A stretch of 25,836 bases of DNA from an uncultured Collinsella sp. (GTDB lineage: Bacteria > Actinomycetota > Coriobacteriia > Coriobacteriales > Coriobacteriaceae): assembly GCA_900545445.1 (NCBI GenBank), contig UQZH01000029.1, positions 1 to 25,836 on the forward strand, read 5' to 3'. Positions 14,123 through 22,708 of the stretch are shown one piece after another; the stretch's first letter is position 1, and each line of letters starts with the position of its first letter. A program made the translations under genes and the position numbers. The notes under the pieces are model-generated. The model was not told the origin of the DNA. It did not search any database and saw nothing but the letters and a program-made list of their open reading frames with translations.

Positions 14123-14776
14123 CAGTTAGACAAGCACGTGGCTCTGCCCCACCGTGAACGGTATGTATAAGCGCAGTGGCTAGAGACGCGGACGTGTATC
14201 GCAAAAATGACCGCGACTCCAGCTGGCTGCGTGCGAACCAGTCAAGCGGGAATAAAACTAGACCGCACGCAAACAGCTGTAGGACTGCTGCAATTTGTCA
14301 TGAAATAACGAATCGGAAGAACGGCCTGCACATAGATAAGAACAGATACATTCGATGCGATACGCATAATGACGCTATTGGAGCTCGTGGTTTTTCTGGC
14401 ACCGCCGTTACGGCCGGATGCTGATCGACCCTGCGCTTTGCGGCTTGCTGGAGCCGTGGGCACAGTTGAACCCATGTAACGATAGATATCCTAGCACAAG
14501 GCGGCTAGTAACCGATTTAGGCCGCACGCGACAACATATCGTTCATTTGCAGTGCTTAAGGGGGTAATTTTGCAAACTTGTTCACATTAACGCAGGTTTA
14601 TGCGGGTGTAGCTGTTGGCACGCACCGCCCGAGCTGCAACGCTGACTGCATGAAATGCAAAAAGGAAATATGTTGGGTTAACAAACTATGTACAGAAGTG
14701 GGAAATAAATTGCGCAACTTTTTTAGGCGTGGGTGCCGGCGTAGCGTCACTTTGGTTTGCGCGGTGTCTGTATATG
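14123..14776 (-). other. Long leader/promoter region of the polysaccharide operon, no gene seen
   Basis: About 650 bases between the tRNA terminator and the structured leader carry no reading frame with protein-like composition on either strand. The promoter of the operon must lie here or just upstream, because the tRNA transcript ends at 14777-14802. I looked for -35/-10 pairs on the minus strand and found only partial matches (TATACA near 14169-14164 without a -35, TAGGAT near 14490), so no promoter is called. I saw no JUMPstart/ops-type element. Confidence 0.5.
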
Positions 14777-14802
14777 AAAAAAGCCTCCGGTATCCCGGAG
14801 GC
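14777..14802 (-). terminator. Intrinsic terminator of tRNA-Ala
   Basis: On the minus strand GCCTCCGG (14802-14795) pairs with CCGGAGGC (14790-14783) over 8 bp with a 4-base loop, followed by six T residues (14782-14777). It begins 13 bases after the encoded CCA end of the tRNA. Confidence 0.92.
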
Positions 14803-14815
14803 TATATGTTCACGA

Positions 14816-14891
14816 TGGTGGAGACGAGGGGGATCGAACCCCTGACCTCTTGACTGCCAGTCAAGCGCTCTCCCAGCTGAGCTACGCCCCC
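14816..14891 (-). tRNA. tRNA-Ala, anticodon GGC
   Basis: A 76-base cloverleaf reads on the minus strand. The acceptor GGGGGCG pairs with CGTCTCC (two G-T pairs). The D arm is GCTC/GAGC, the anticodon stem CTTGA/TCAAG encloses CTGGCAG, and the T arm AGGGG/CCCCT encloses TTCGATC. The anticodon GGC decodes GCC alanine codons. The discriminator base is A and the 3' CCA is encoded in the DNA. It has its own promoter (14905-14933) and terminator (14777-14802), so it is a single-gene transcript. The polysaccharide operon begins downstream of it. Confidence 0.97.
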
Positions 14892-14904
14892 GTGACGAGG
14901 AGAT

Positions 14905-14933
14905 ACTATAGGGGAATATTTGCGGGGATGCAA
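14905..14933 (-). promoter_or_regulatory. Sigma-70-type promoter of tRNA-Ala
   Basis: On the minus strand TTGCAT (14933-14928) and TATAGT (14910-14905) are separated by exactly 17 bases. The tRNA 5' end lies 13 bases after the -10 box, leaving room for a short leader. Confidence 0.85.
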
Positions 14934-14974
14934 GAGGGAATTTTGGATTGATTATCCGCCGTCCCGATAAAACC

Positions 14975-15616
14975 CTAATGCAGCAAATAGCCGATTGCGA
15001 CGCCTTGGTGGACTTGGATCTTGGCCGTATTCCTGATGACATTAGAGATGCCCGTGTCGGCTAGCAGACCCAGCGGGCTCCGGTCCAGCTCCCACTCTAG
15101 GCCGTGCTCGCTTATCTCTGTGTTGGAAGCGATGGCGATGATGGAAAACGTCTTACCTTCGGCGCCTTCGATGGTCCACGACTCGCCTGCGTGAAGGACG
15201 CGAGCGACCACTTTGTCTTCGGCAATCCAGATGGGAGCATCCTCGTAGCCCGCGAGCAGCCCCAGTACGGAAAGCGCCATATCCGGACGGCCGCCGGTGG
15301 CGCAAGTCGCAACCACTTCGGCACCCGGCCAGCGACGGCGGACCGAATCGAGCGCCAACGCCAGATCGGTATAGTCCTTGTAGGGGTCGTGGCGCTCAAC
15401 TTCAAACTCCGTGGCGGCATCCAACAGCGCGCGGCCGGCATCACTCACCGTATCGGCATCCCCCACATACACGTCGCAGCCCAGTCCCGCGCCCAGTAAC
15501 GCGTCGAGCCCGCGGTCCACGGCGACAACGTGGTCGCACTCCCCCGCCAGCTGACGTAGCAGACCCGCGCTCGCCACCACAGGCGAGCCGCAGACCACCA
15601 ATACGTTGCAAGCCAC
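14975..15616 (-). CDS. thiN: Thiamine diphosphokinase (thiamine pyrophosphokinase)
   Basis: This is a 213-residue enzyme that converts thiamine and ATP to thiamine diphosphate. The family signatures are visible: VAVDRGLDALL (residues 32-42), the metal-binding GDADT (52-56) and KDYTDLALAL (80-89). The usual glycine-rich T(C)ATGGRPDMALS follows at the nucleotide site, and the C-terminal beta sandwich ends in NVIRNTAKIQVHQGVAIGYL. The start is a GTG at 15616, 9 bases after the HAD gene stop, with AGGCGAG upstream; no ATG lies nearby. It is the second gene of a two-gene operon. The 83 bases to the tRNA gene carry the tRNA promoter. No TPP riboswitch was recognised ahead of this operon. Confidence 0.93.
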   Translation of the reverse strand: MACNVLVVCGSPVVASAGLLRQLAGECDHVVAVDRGLDALLGAGLGCDVYVGDADTVSDAGRALLDAATEFEVERHDPYKDYTDLALALDSVRRRWPGAEVVATCATGGRPDMALSVLGLLAGYEDAPIWIAEDKVVARVLHAGESWTIEGAEGKTFSIIAIASNTEISEHGLEWELDRSPLGLLADTGISNVIRNTAKIQVHQGVAIGYLLH

Positions 15617-15625
15617 AGCTCTCGC

Positions 15626-16315
15626 CTATCCCTTAAACGCAAGCACGCGGGCCAGATCCAGGTCCTCATAGCTATCGATAAAGATATCGCAGTTGTCACG
15701 AACCTCGTCGCGCTCCATGCGACCGAGCGGGTCATAAATACGCACGCGCTTAAAGCCGGCGGTGCCAGAGCTCTTAAGGCCAAAGACAGCGTCCTCAAAC
15801 ACCCATGCACGCTCAAACTTATGCCCGTGACGCTCCTCTAGGCGTCGCAGCGCCATCTCGTATACGTCGGGGAACTGCTTGGAGCGCCCCGCCTCGCCCG
15901 TGGTGGTAATAAACTCCATGTAGGCATTAAGCCCGGCGCCCGCAAGCGCAGACGTAACCAACTCGGCCGGCGTGGACGTGGCAACGCACATGGCAATACC
16001 GGCCTCCTGCGCCTGATTCAAAAATGCAAGCAGACCCTCGCGCGGCGGCACCTTGGAATAGCCATCGATCAGGATGTCGCTCAGCTCGCGATACAGCTCC
16101 TCGCCATTTTCACCAATGCCCCAGATGTCGTGGTAGGCCTGGCATTCGTCCTCGAGCGACAAATGCTCAAACTGGGCAAAATCGTCGACCGTCACGTCAA
16201 CCCCGTGGCGGTGCAATAACTCGGGCTGGGCATAGGCCCAAACGGGGGTGCTATTAACCAGCGTGCCGTCGCAATCGAAAATAAAAGCAACACTTGGGGC
16301 AGCGATGCGGTCCAT
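15626..16315 (-). CDS. HAD-superfamily hydrolase (beta-phosphoglucomutase/phosphatase-like)
   Basis: This is a 229-residue HAD protein with motif I FDCDGTLV (13-20), including the nucleophile D14 and acid/base D16, and a helical cap between motifs I and II. Motif II is VATSTPAE, with a conserved lysine region near GEAGRSKQFPDVYEMALRRL and motif IV VFEDAVFGLKSS. This subfamily dephosphorylates small sugar or nucleotide phosphates or isomerises phosphoglucose. The ATG at 16315 is chosen over an upstream one at 16336 because AAAGG lies 7 bases in front. It is cotranscribed with the thiamine diphosphokinase gene. Whether it acts on a thiamine precursor, on glucose phosphates linked to the divergent glycogen operon, or on something else cannot be told. 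Confidence 0.88.
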   Translation of the reverse strand: MDRIAAPSVAFIFDCDGTLVNSTPVWAYAQPELLHRHGVDVTVDDFAQFEHLSLEDECQAYHDIWGIGENGEELYRELSDILIDGYSKVPPREGLLAFLNQAQEAGIAMCVATSTPAELVTSALAGAGLNAYMEFITTTGEAGRSKQFPDVYEMALRRLEERHGHKFERAWVFEDAVFGLKSSGTAGFKRVRIYDPLGRMERDEVRDNCDIFIDSYEDLDLARVLAFKG

Positions 16316-16337
16316 AAACGAGCCTTTCAATGTCAAA

Positions 16338-16425
16338 TGGTAAACAACCTGCTAAAAACGTTTTACCAAACGTAAACCTAACAATCTAGAAACCCTAATT
16401 GATAAAGCTGTCAAGAGTTTTACCA
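16338..16425 (-). promoter_or_regulatory. Promoter region of the HAD/thiN operon with repeated TGGTAAA half-sites
   Basis: On the minus strand a consensus -35 TTGACA (16414-16409) is followed by weaker -10 candidates (TTCTAG or TAGATT). The motif TGGTAAAAC occurs upstream of the -35 (16425-16417) and again downstream (16368-16360), where it joins the core palindrome AAAACGTTTT (16355-16364). The inverted form GTTTACCA lies at 16345-16338. This spacing around a promoter suggests a repressor, possibly LacI-type given the central CG. A degenerate copy (TGGTATAAAC) lies at 16441 toward glgB. Confidence 0.5.
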
Positions 16426-16535
16426 TCGCAATTCTGCCAGTGGTATAAACATGGCGCTTACCGATTAAACGCCACCGCAAATCCACTTTCGTTCATATAA
16501 GTAACGTACAGGTGTTATCGTAGTTTTTGCCGAAA

Positions 16536-16561
16536 GTTCCACCGAGCACGCGAGGTGGAAC
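16536..16561 (+). other. Leader hairpin upstream of glgB
   Basis: GTTCCACC (16536-16543) pairs perfectly with GGTGGAAC (16554-16561) around a 10-base loop. There is no T tract. It lies about 100 bases before the likely glgB start, so it would be in the 5' leader if the promoter is near 16490-16520, where TATAAG (16496-16501) is a possible -10. The remainder of 16426-16661 shows no gene. Confidence 0.45.
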
Positions 16562-16661
16562 GAATCACTGAAACTTCGCCGTCCCTTCGATTCGTGCAGC
16601 CTTGGACCTTTCGCATCTAGTCACCAAGGCAACACGCTGCCGCGTCATGATGGGATCAAAC

Positions 16662-18926
16662 GTGAGCGATACAAAGCTAAAGCCAGCAACTAAAAAGCCT
16701 GCTACCCGTAAAGCCGCCCCGCACGCGCCGGAGCTCACCAAAGACGATGTCTATCTGTTTGGCATCGGTACGTGGGAGCGCAGTTGGGAAAAGATGGGCG
16801 CGCACCCCGACACGCAGAACCGTACGCGCGGCTGGCGTTTTTGCGTTTGGGCGCCCGACGTAAAAAGCGTCCATGTCATTGGCGAATTTAACGACTGGGA
16901 TGAGCAAGCCAACCCGCTGGTGCCCGTGCATACGAGCGCTATTTGGGAAGGCTTTATTCCTGGCGCCGAGCAGGGTCAGCTCTATAAGTATCTCATCGAG
17001 ACCAACGAGGGCGAAAAGCTCTACAAGGCCGATCCGTACGCCTTTAAGGCCGAGTGCCCTCCGGGTACCGCGAGCGTGCTGTGGACCCTCGATGGCTACC
17101 AGTGGAACGACGCCGCATGGCTCAAGCGCCGCGCCAGCCATAACCACATGTCGCAGCCCCTTAACATCTACGAGGTGCATATTGGCTCGTGGAAGCGCCA
17201 CGGCGACGCGCCGCAGGGCGAGCCGGACGAGTACGGCAACTACCCCGGCCCCATGGATCCCTTCCCCGCGCAGCGCGGTGAGTTTTACACCTACGACGAC
17301 CTGTCGGTTGAGCTCGTGGACTACGTCCGCGACATGGGCTACACGCATATCGAGGTCATGCCGCTTATGGAGCATCCTTTCGATGGCTCCTGGGGCTACC
17401 AGACGACCGGCTACTATGCCGCCACGTCGCGCTACGGCAACCCGCAGCAGCTCATGCACTTTATCGATGCGTGCCACGAAGCGGGCATCGGCGTGATCAT
17501 GGACTGGGTGCCCGGCGGTTTTTGCGCCGACTCCCACGGCCTTGCCACCTTTAACGGCCACATGCTGTTTGAGCACGAGATTCACCCCAACTGGGGCACG
17601 CACAAGTTTGACTTCGCCCGCGGCGAGGTCCGCTCCTTCCTGGTCTCCAACGTGCTGTACTGGCTCGAGAACTTCCACGTGGACGGCATTCGCATGGACG
17701 GCGTGTCCAGCATGCTGTACCTCAACTTTGGCATCGACGATCCGGGCCAAAAGAAGTTCAACAAGTACGGTACCGAGGAGGACCTGGACGCCAGCGCGTT
17801 TATCCGCCAGGTCAACTGCGCCGTGGAGGCACACTACCCCGACGTGATGATGATGGCCGAGGAGTCCACCGCGTGGCCGCTCGTGACCTATCCTCCGCAG
17901 GACGGCGGCCTGGGCTTCCACTATAAGTGGGACATGGGCTGGATGAACGACACCCTGCACTACATGCAGACCGATTTTCCGTGGCGCCCCGGCAACCACG
18001 GCTTGCTCACGTTCTCCATCATGTACGCCTTTACCGAGAACTTCATCTGCCCGCTGAGCCACGACGAGGTCGTACACGGCAAGTGCTCGCTCATCGGCCG
18101 CATGCCGGGCGACTGGTGGCGCCAGTTTGCCGGCCTGCGCACGCTGGCCTTCTACCAGATGACGCATCCCGGTGCCAAGCTCAACTTTATGGGCAACGAG
18201 ATCGGTCAGTTTATCGAGTGGCGCTACTACGAGTCCATTCAGTGGTTCCTGACCGAGGAGTACGAGACTCACAAGCATCATCAGGCGTTTATCAAGGCGC
18301 TCAACCATCTGTACACCGCCGAGCCCGCCCTGTATGAGCGCGGATACACCGACGACGGCTTTACCTGGATCGACGCGGATAACTCCAAGCAGTCCATCGT
18401 GAGCTTTGTGCGCCAGGGCGAGGACATTGACGACGACCTGGTGATCCTGATCAACTTTGACCCGGCGAGCTATGAGAGCTTCCGCGTGGGCGTGCCGCGC
18501 GAAGGTGACTGGGAGGTCATCTTCGATTCCGACCGTCCCGAGTTTGGCGGCAGCGGCTATGCCGGTGATGAGCCCTACACCTGCTCGAGCGAGCCCTATC
18601 CCTGGAACGGGCAGATGGACTCTATTGAGATCAAGGTGCCCGGCCTGGCCGGCGTGGTGCTTAAGCGCCGCGGCCCCAGCAGCTACAAGCCGCCCGTGGT
18701 CGAGGAGACCAAGAAGGCGACGCGCAAGCGTGCGTCCTCGGTGAAGCCCAAACCCGCGGCTGCCAAGAAGGCTCCGGCTAAGACGAAGGCCACGACGACC
18801 AAGGCCAAGGCCAAGACCGCCGCAAAGCCCGGTGCTAAGGCTACCGCGGCCAAGAAGCCGGCTGCCAAAAAGGCCGCTACCAAGGCAAAGTCTGCTTCTG
18901 TTAAGTCGTCTGCCAAGGATGCGTAA
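16662..18926 (+). CDS. glgB: 1,4-alpha-glucan branching enzyme with a histone H1-like tail
   Basis: This protein of about 754 residues makes the alpha-1,6 branches of glycogen. After a basic N-terminal stretch come a CBM48-like domain (about 55-140, RFCVWAPDVKSVHVIGEFND) and a GH13 barrel. The barrel shows GYTHIEVMPLMEHPFDGSWG, the nucleophile D346 in DGIRMDGVSS, the acid/base glutamate in MMMAEEST (about 400) and LSHDEVVHGK. An insertion of about 25 residues (near 182-207, EPDEYGNYPGPMDPFP) precedes the barrel. The final 79 residues (from KPPVVEETKK) are a repetitive Lys/Ala/Thr/Pro tail like histone H1. The start is uncertain: GTG at 16662 with GGGA upstream is preferred; ATG at 16647 or TTG at 16602 would extend it. 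It is the first gene of the glycogen operon. Confidence 0.95.
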   Translation: MSDTKLKPATKKPATRKAAPHAPELTKDDVYLFGIGTWERSWEKMGAHPDTQNRTRGWRFCVWAPDVKSVHVIGEFNDWDEQANPLVPVHTSAIWEGFIPGAEQGQLYKYLIETNEGEKLYKADPYAFKAECPPGTASVLWTLDGYQWNDAAWLKRRASHNHMSQPLNIYEVHIGSWKRHGDAPQGEPDEYGNYPGPMDPFPAQRGEFYTYDDLSVELVDYVRDMGYTHIEVMPLMEHPFDGSWGYQTTGYYAATSRYGNPQQLMHFIDACHEAGIGVIMDWVPGGFCADSHGLATFNGHMLFEHEIHPNWGTHKFDFARGEVRSFLVSNVLYWLENFHVDGIRMDGVSSMLYLNFGIDDPGQKKFNKYGTEEDLDASAFIRQVNCAVEAHYPDVMMMAEESTAWPLVTYPPQDGGLGFHYKWDMGWMNDTLHYMQTDFPWRPGNHGLLTFSIMYAFTENFICPLSHDEVVHGKCSLIGRMPGDWWRQFAGLRTLAFYQMTHPGAKLNFMGNEIGQFIEWRYYESIQWFLTEEYETHKHHQAFIKALNHLYTAEPALYERGYTDDGFTWIDADNSKQSIVSFVRQGEDIDDDLVILINFDPASYESFRVGVPREGDWEVIFDSDRPEFGGSGYAGDEPYTCSSEPYPWNGQMDSIEIKVPGLAGVVLKRRGPSSYKPPVVEETKKATRKRASSVKPKPAAAKKAPAKTKATTTKAKAKTAAKPGAKATAAKKPAAKKAATKAKSASVKSSAKDA

Positions 18927-18934
18927 CAAAACCG

Positions 18935-18946
18935 TTACAGCTGTAA
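18935..18946. promoter_or_regulatory. Perfect 12-bp palindrome after glgB
   Basis: TTACAGCTGTAA lies 9 bases after the glgB stop and about 75 bases before glgP. It may be a regulator-binding site for a promoter internal to the operon, or a chance palindrome. No -35/-10 pair is convincing near it. Confidence 0.3.
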
Positions 18947-18984
18947 TTACCCGCACCGCCGGGGCGTAGGATGTAAGTCATAAC

Positions 18985-19019
18985 CGTTCCGGGAGAAACA
19001 TCCCCGGGGGAAAGGAACG
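18985..19019 (+). promoter_or_regulatory. Hairpin able to hide the glgP ribosome binding site
   Basis: CGTTCC (18985-18990) is complementary to GGAACG (19014-19019), which overlaps the AAAGGAACG ribosome binding site of glgP. An inner GGGA/TCCC pair would stabilise the fold. This could lower glgP translation unless ribosomes arrive from glgB. Confidence 0.4.
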
Positions 19020-19020
19020 T

Positions 19021-21447
19021 ATGAATAAGATCTTCGACAACAAGCAGGAGTTTACCGAGCTCTATCGCGATGCCGTCATGAGCATCAGCGGCAAGAGCGT
19101 CGAGGCCGCCAGCGACCTGGACCGCTTTAACGCCCTGGCCAAGCTCGTGGCCGAGAAGGCACGCACCGTTGCCACCAAGAGCGACGCCCGTGTGGCCGCC
19201 GAGGGCAAGAAGCGCGTGTACTACTTCTCGATCGAGTTTTTGATCGGCCGCCTGCTCGACAACTACCTGCTCAACTTTGGCGTGCGCGACATGGTCGCCG
19301 AGGCGCTCGACGACATGGGCTTTGATCTGTCCGTCATCGAGAACCAGGAGCCCGATCCGGCTCTGGGCAACGGTGGCCTGGGCCGTCTGGCCGCATGCTT
19401 CTTAGATTCCATGGCTGCCGAGGGCATTGCCGGCTACGGCAACGGCATGCGCTACCGCTACGGCCTGTTTAAGCAGGAGATCGTCAACGGCAGCCAGGTC
19501 GAGGCCACCGACGAGTGGCTCACCCACGGCTATCCCTGGGAGGTCCGTCGTCAGGACAAGGCCGTGACCATTAAGTTTGGTGGCCACGTTGAGGGCTTTG
19601 AGGAGAACGGCCGCACGTTCTATCGCACGGTGGACACGCAGGATATCCTGGCCGTCCCCTACGACATCCCCGTTGTGGGCTATGCCGGCGAGACCGTCAA
19701 CAAGCTGCGCGTCTGGGCTGCCGAGCCGGTCGAGGAGCACTTCGATCTGGAGGCCTTCAACCGCGGCGACTACGCCCTGGCCGACGCCGAGCGCGCCGAG
19801 GCCGAGGCCATCAGCGCCATCCTCTACCCCAACGACGCCGGCGAGCACGGCCGTCTGCTGCGCCTGAAGCAGGAGTACCTGTTTGTTTCGGCCGGCATCT
19901 ACAGCCTGCTCGACACCTTTGAGAAGGAGCACGGCGAGAACTGGGAGCTGCTGCCGCAGTTTGTGGCCATCCATACCAACGATACCCACCCCGCCATGTG
20001 CGGCCCCGAGCTCATGCGTATCCTGATCGACGAGAAGAAGCTCGAGTGGGACGACGCCTGGAACATCGTGACGCAGGTCGTGAGCTACACCAACCACACC
20101 ATCCTGCCCGAGGCTCTGGAGAAGTGGCCCATCGGCACGTTCTCCAAGCTCCTCCCCCGCGTGTACCAGATCATCGACGAGATCAGCCGTCGTTGGCACG
20201 AGTCGTTCGACACCACGCAGGAGGGCTGGCAGGAGCGCCTGCGCCAGACCGCTATCCTGTGGGACGGCGAGATTCGCATGGCCAACCTGTCTGTGATCTG
20301 CAGCCACAGCGTCAACGGCGTGGCCAAGATCCACTCCGACATCATCAAGAACATCGTGCTCAAGGACTTCTATGCCCTGACGCCCGAGAAGTTCAACAAC
20401 AAGACCAACGGCATCTCGCACCGTCGCTTCTTTGCCGAGGCCAACCCCACCTACGCCAAGCTCGTCACCGAGGCCATTGGCGACGGCTGGCTCAAGGACG
20501 CCTTTGAGCTGGAGAAACTCAAGGAGTTCCAGAACGACACCGAGTTCCTTAAGGCCGTGGGCGCCTCCAAACGCGCCAACAAGGAGCGCCTGGCCGCCTA
20601 CGTCAAGGCCGAGACCGGTCTGGTCATCGATCCCAACACCGTCTTCGATGTCCAGGTAAAGCGCTTCCACGCCTACAAGCGCCAGCTCATGAACATCATG
20701 AAGGTAATGGACATCTACAACCGTCGCATCGCCGATCCCAACTTCCACGTGACGCCGACGACCTTCATCTTTAGCGGCAAGGCCGCCTCGAGTTACACCT
20801 TTGCCAAGGAGACCATCCGCCTCATTAACTCGGTGGCCGAGGTCGTCAACAACGACCCGCGCGTCAATGAGGTCATGAAGGTCTGCTTTATCCCCAACTT
20901 CCGCGTGAGCAACGCCCAGCTCATCTACCCCGCCGCCGAGATCTCTGAGCAGATCTCCACGGCAGGCAAGGAGGCCTCGGGCACGTCCAACATGAAGCTC
21001 ATGATGAACGGCGCCATTACGCTGGGCACCCTCGACGGCGCCAACATCGAGATCGCCGACCTGGCCGGCCGCGAGAACGAGGCCATCTTTGGCCTGACCG
21101 CCCCCGAGGTCGAGCAGCTCTGGGCGTCGAACAGCTACTTTGCGTGGGATACCCTCAACGGCGACCGCGAGCGTCTGGGCCGCGTGATGGACGAGCTCAA
21201 GGACAACACCTTTGCGGGTCTTTCGGGCAACTTCGAGAGCATCTACAACGAGCTCATGAACAACAACGACCCCGACCTGGTCATGGCCGATTTCCGCAGC
21301 TACGTGGATGCGTGGGAGAAGCTCACCGGCAGCTATGGCGACCAGGAGACCTGGAACCGCAAGGCTCTGCTCAACACCGCCTCGAGCGGCTGGTTCTCGA
21401 GCGACCGCACCATTCGCGAGTACCGCGACGAGATCTGGCACGCATAA
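19021..21447 (+). CDS. glgP: Glycogen/maltodextrin phosphorylase
   Basis: This is an 808-residue GT35 phosphorylase that releases glucose-1-phosphate from glycogen chain ends. Family blocks are present in order: YYFSIEFLIGRLLDNYLLN (about 68-86), the glycine loop PALGNGGLGRLAACFLDS, VAIHTNDTHPAM, VSYTNHTILPEALEKWP, KFNNKTNGISHRRF, VQVKRFHAYKRQLMNI and EASGTSNMKLMMNGA, where K659 is the PLP-binding lysine. The length is normal and, unlike GlgB and GlgA, it has no basic tail. The ATG is preceded by AAAGGA. It lies 94 bases after glgB, in a gap with a possible RBS-masking hairpin. Having a degrading enzyme between synthesis genes means storage and mobilisation capacity rise together, with flux set by allostery or substrate. 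Confidence 0.97.
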   Translation: MNKIFDNKQEFTELYRDAVMSISGKSVEAASDLDRFNALAKLVAEKARTVATKSDARVAAEGKKRVYYFSIEFLIGRLLDNYLLNFGVRDMVAEALDDMGFDLSVIENQEPDPALGNGGLGRLAACFLDSMAAEGIAGYGNGMRYRYGLFKQEIVNGSQVEATDEWLTHGYPWEVRRQDKAVTIKFGGHVEGFEENGRTFYRTVDTQDILAVPYDIPVVGYAGETVNKLRVWAAEPVEEHFDLEAFNRGDYALADAERAEAEAISAILYPNDAGEHGRLLRLKQEYLFVSAGIYSLLDTFEKEHGENWELLPQFVAIHTNDTHPAMCGPELMRILIDEKKLEWDDAWNIVTQVVSYTNHTILPEALEKWPIGTFSKLLPRVYQIIDEISRRWHESFDTTQEGWQERLRQTAILWDGEIRMANLSVICSHSVNGVAKIHSDIIKNIVLKDFYALTPEKFNNKTNGISHRRFFAEANPTYAKLVTEAIGDGWLKDAFELEKLKEFQNDTEFLKAVGASKRANKERLAAYVKAETGLVIDPNTVFDVQVKRFHAYKRQLMNIMKVMDIYNRRIADPNFHVTPTTFIFSGKAASSYTFAKETIRLINSVAEVVNNDPRVNEVMKVCFIPNFRVSNAQLIYPAAEISEQISTAGKEASGTSNMKLMMNGAITLGTLDGANIEIADLAGRENEAIFGLTAPEVEQLWASNSYFAWDTLNGDRERLGRVMDELKDNTFAGLSGNFESIYNELMNNNDPDLVMADFRSYVDAWEKLTGSYGDQETWNRKALLNTASSGWFSSDRTIREYRDEIWHA

Positions 21448-21484
21448 AGGCGCGCGAGCTCCCCTATGCCAGCACGGCATTACT

Positions 21485-21515
21485 CGACGGGCGTGACGTT
21501 GCGCCGCGCCCGTCG
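21485..21515 (+). other. Intercistronic hairpin between glgP and glgC
   Basis: CGACGGGCG (21485-21493) and CGCCCGTCG (21507-21515) are perfect 9-bp complements around a 13-base loop. No T tract follows, so it is more likely an mRNA stability or processing element than a terminator. The gap glgP-glgC is 108 bases. Confidence 0.55.
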
Positions 21516-21555
21516 CTAATGGGTTTAGGAACATCGATGACAGAAGGAGAAATCG

Positions 21556-22704
21556 ATGAGTAAGAAAGAATGCATCGCGATGCTCCTCGCAGGAGGACAG
21601 GGCAGCCGATTGGGGGCACTCACCCAAAAGATCGCTAAGCCGGCGGTTAGCTTTGGTGGCAAGTTCCGCATTATCGACTTTTCGCTCTCCAACTGCTCCA
21701 ACTCGGGCATCGACACGGTGGGCGTTCTGACGCAGTATCGCCCCTACCTGCTGCATGCCTACGTGGGCTCCGGCGAGGCGTGGGATCTGGACAGCCGCGA
21801 CGGCGGTGTGTCGATCCTGCCGCCGTACGAGACGCAGACCGGCGGCGCCTGGTATGCAGGCACGGCCGACGCCATTACACAGAACCTCGACTACATCAAG
21901 GCCAACGACCCCAAGTACGTCCTGATTCTTTCGGGCGATCACCTGTATCGCATGGACTACCGCAAGATGCTCAAGACGCACATTGAGAACAACGCCGACC
22001 TCACGGTGAGCGTTATGCCCGTGCCGTGGGAGGAGGCCAGCCGCTTTGGCATCCTAACCACCGACCCCGAGGACGGCCGTATCACCAAGTTCACCGAGAA
22101 GCCCGATAAGCCCGATTCGAACCTCGCGTCCATGGGCATCTACATCTTCTCGGCCGACGTGCTGATCGAGGCGCTCGAAGAGGACGCTCTGGACCAGCGC
22201 TCGAGCCACGACTTTGGCAAGGACATCATCCCCAAGCTGCTCGGCGAGGGCAAGCGCCTGTACAGCTACGAGTTCCACGGCTTTTGGAAGGACGTCGGCA
22301 CCATCGCCAGCTTCCACGAGACCTCGATGGACCTGCTGGGCAACAACCCCGAGTTCGATCTGTTCGACAAGCACTTCCCCATCATGTCCAACATCACCAC
22401 GCGTCCGCCGCACTACATTGGCCCGGACGGACGCCTGGACGACTGCCTGGTCTCCAACGGCTGCAAGATCTACGGCACAGCTCGCCACTCGATCCTTTCG
22501 ACCGATGTCATCATCGAGGAGCGCGCCGTGGTCGAGGACTCCGTGCTGCTGCCGGGTGCGCACGTTAAGAGCGGCGCGCACATCTGCCGCGCTATTTTGG
22601 GCGAGAACTCCACGGTCGAAGAGGGCGTGAAGCTCGGCTCTGTCGATACCACCAAGGATACGGCCGTCGTTGGAAATGACGTCGTTATCGGGAAGGGGGA
22701 ATGA
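21556..22704 (+). CDS. glgC: Glucose-1-phosphate adenylyltransferase, catalytic subunit
   Basis: This is a 382-residue ADP-glucose pyrophosphorylase that makes ADP-glucose from ATP and glucose-1-phosphate, the committed step of glycogen synthesis. The N-terminal nucleotidyltransferase domain has the signature LLAGGQGSRLGALT (11-24), the catalytic aspartate in SGDHLYRMDY (D128) and the glucose-1-phosphate lysine in FTEKPDKP (K182). The C-terminal left-handed beta helix shows hexapeptide-like repeats (VVEDSVLLPGAHVKSGAHIC). It has the short form typical of GlgC partners of GlgD. AAGGAGA lies before the ATG. It is followed four bases later by glgD, suggesting a GlgC-GlgD heterotetramer as in Bacillus and relatives. 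Confidence 0.97.
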   Translation: MSKKECIAMLLAGGQGSRLGALTQKIAKPAVSFGGKFRIIDFSLSNCSNSGIDTVGVLTQYRPYLLHAYVGSGEAWDLDSRDGGVSILPPYETQTGGAWYAGTADAITQNLDYIKANDPKYVLILSGDHLYRMDYRKMLKTHIENNADLTVSVMPVPWEEASRFGILTTDPEDGRITKFTEKPDKPDSNLASMGIYIFSADVLIEALEEDALDQRSSHDFGKDIIPKLLGEGKRLYSYEFHGFWKDVGTIASFHETSMDLLGNNPEFDLFDKHFPIMSNITTRPPHYIGPDGRLDDCLVSNGCKIYGTARHSILSTDVIIEERAVVEDSVLLPGAHVKSGAHICRAILGENSTVEEGVKLGSVDTTKDTAVVGNDVVIGKGE

Positions 22705-22708
22705 TCCG

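Noticed and set aside
16677..18956. A very long open frame antisense to glgB
   Set aside because: It is the shadow of a GC-rich, strongly codon-biased gene; glgB on the plus strand has clear catalytic motifs, while the antisense translation is low-complexity His/Val/Leu/Gly with no domain.
19402..21981. An 850-codon antisense frame across glgP and the start of glgC
   Set aside because: Same cause; it crosses two real genes and the gap between them and has no recognisable family.
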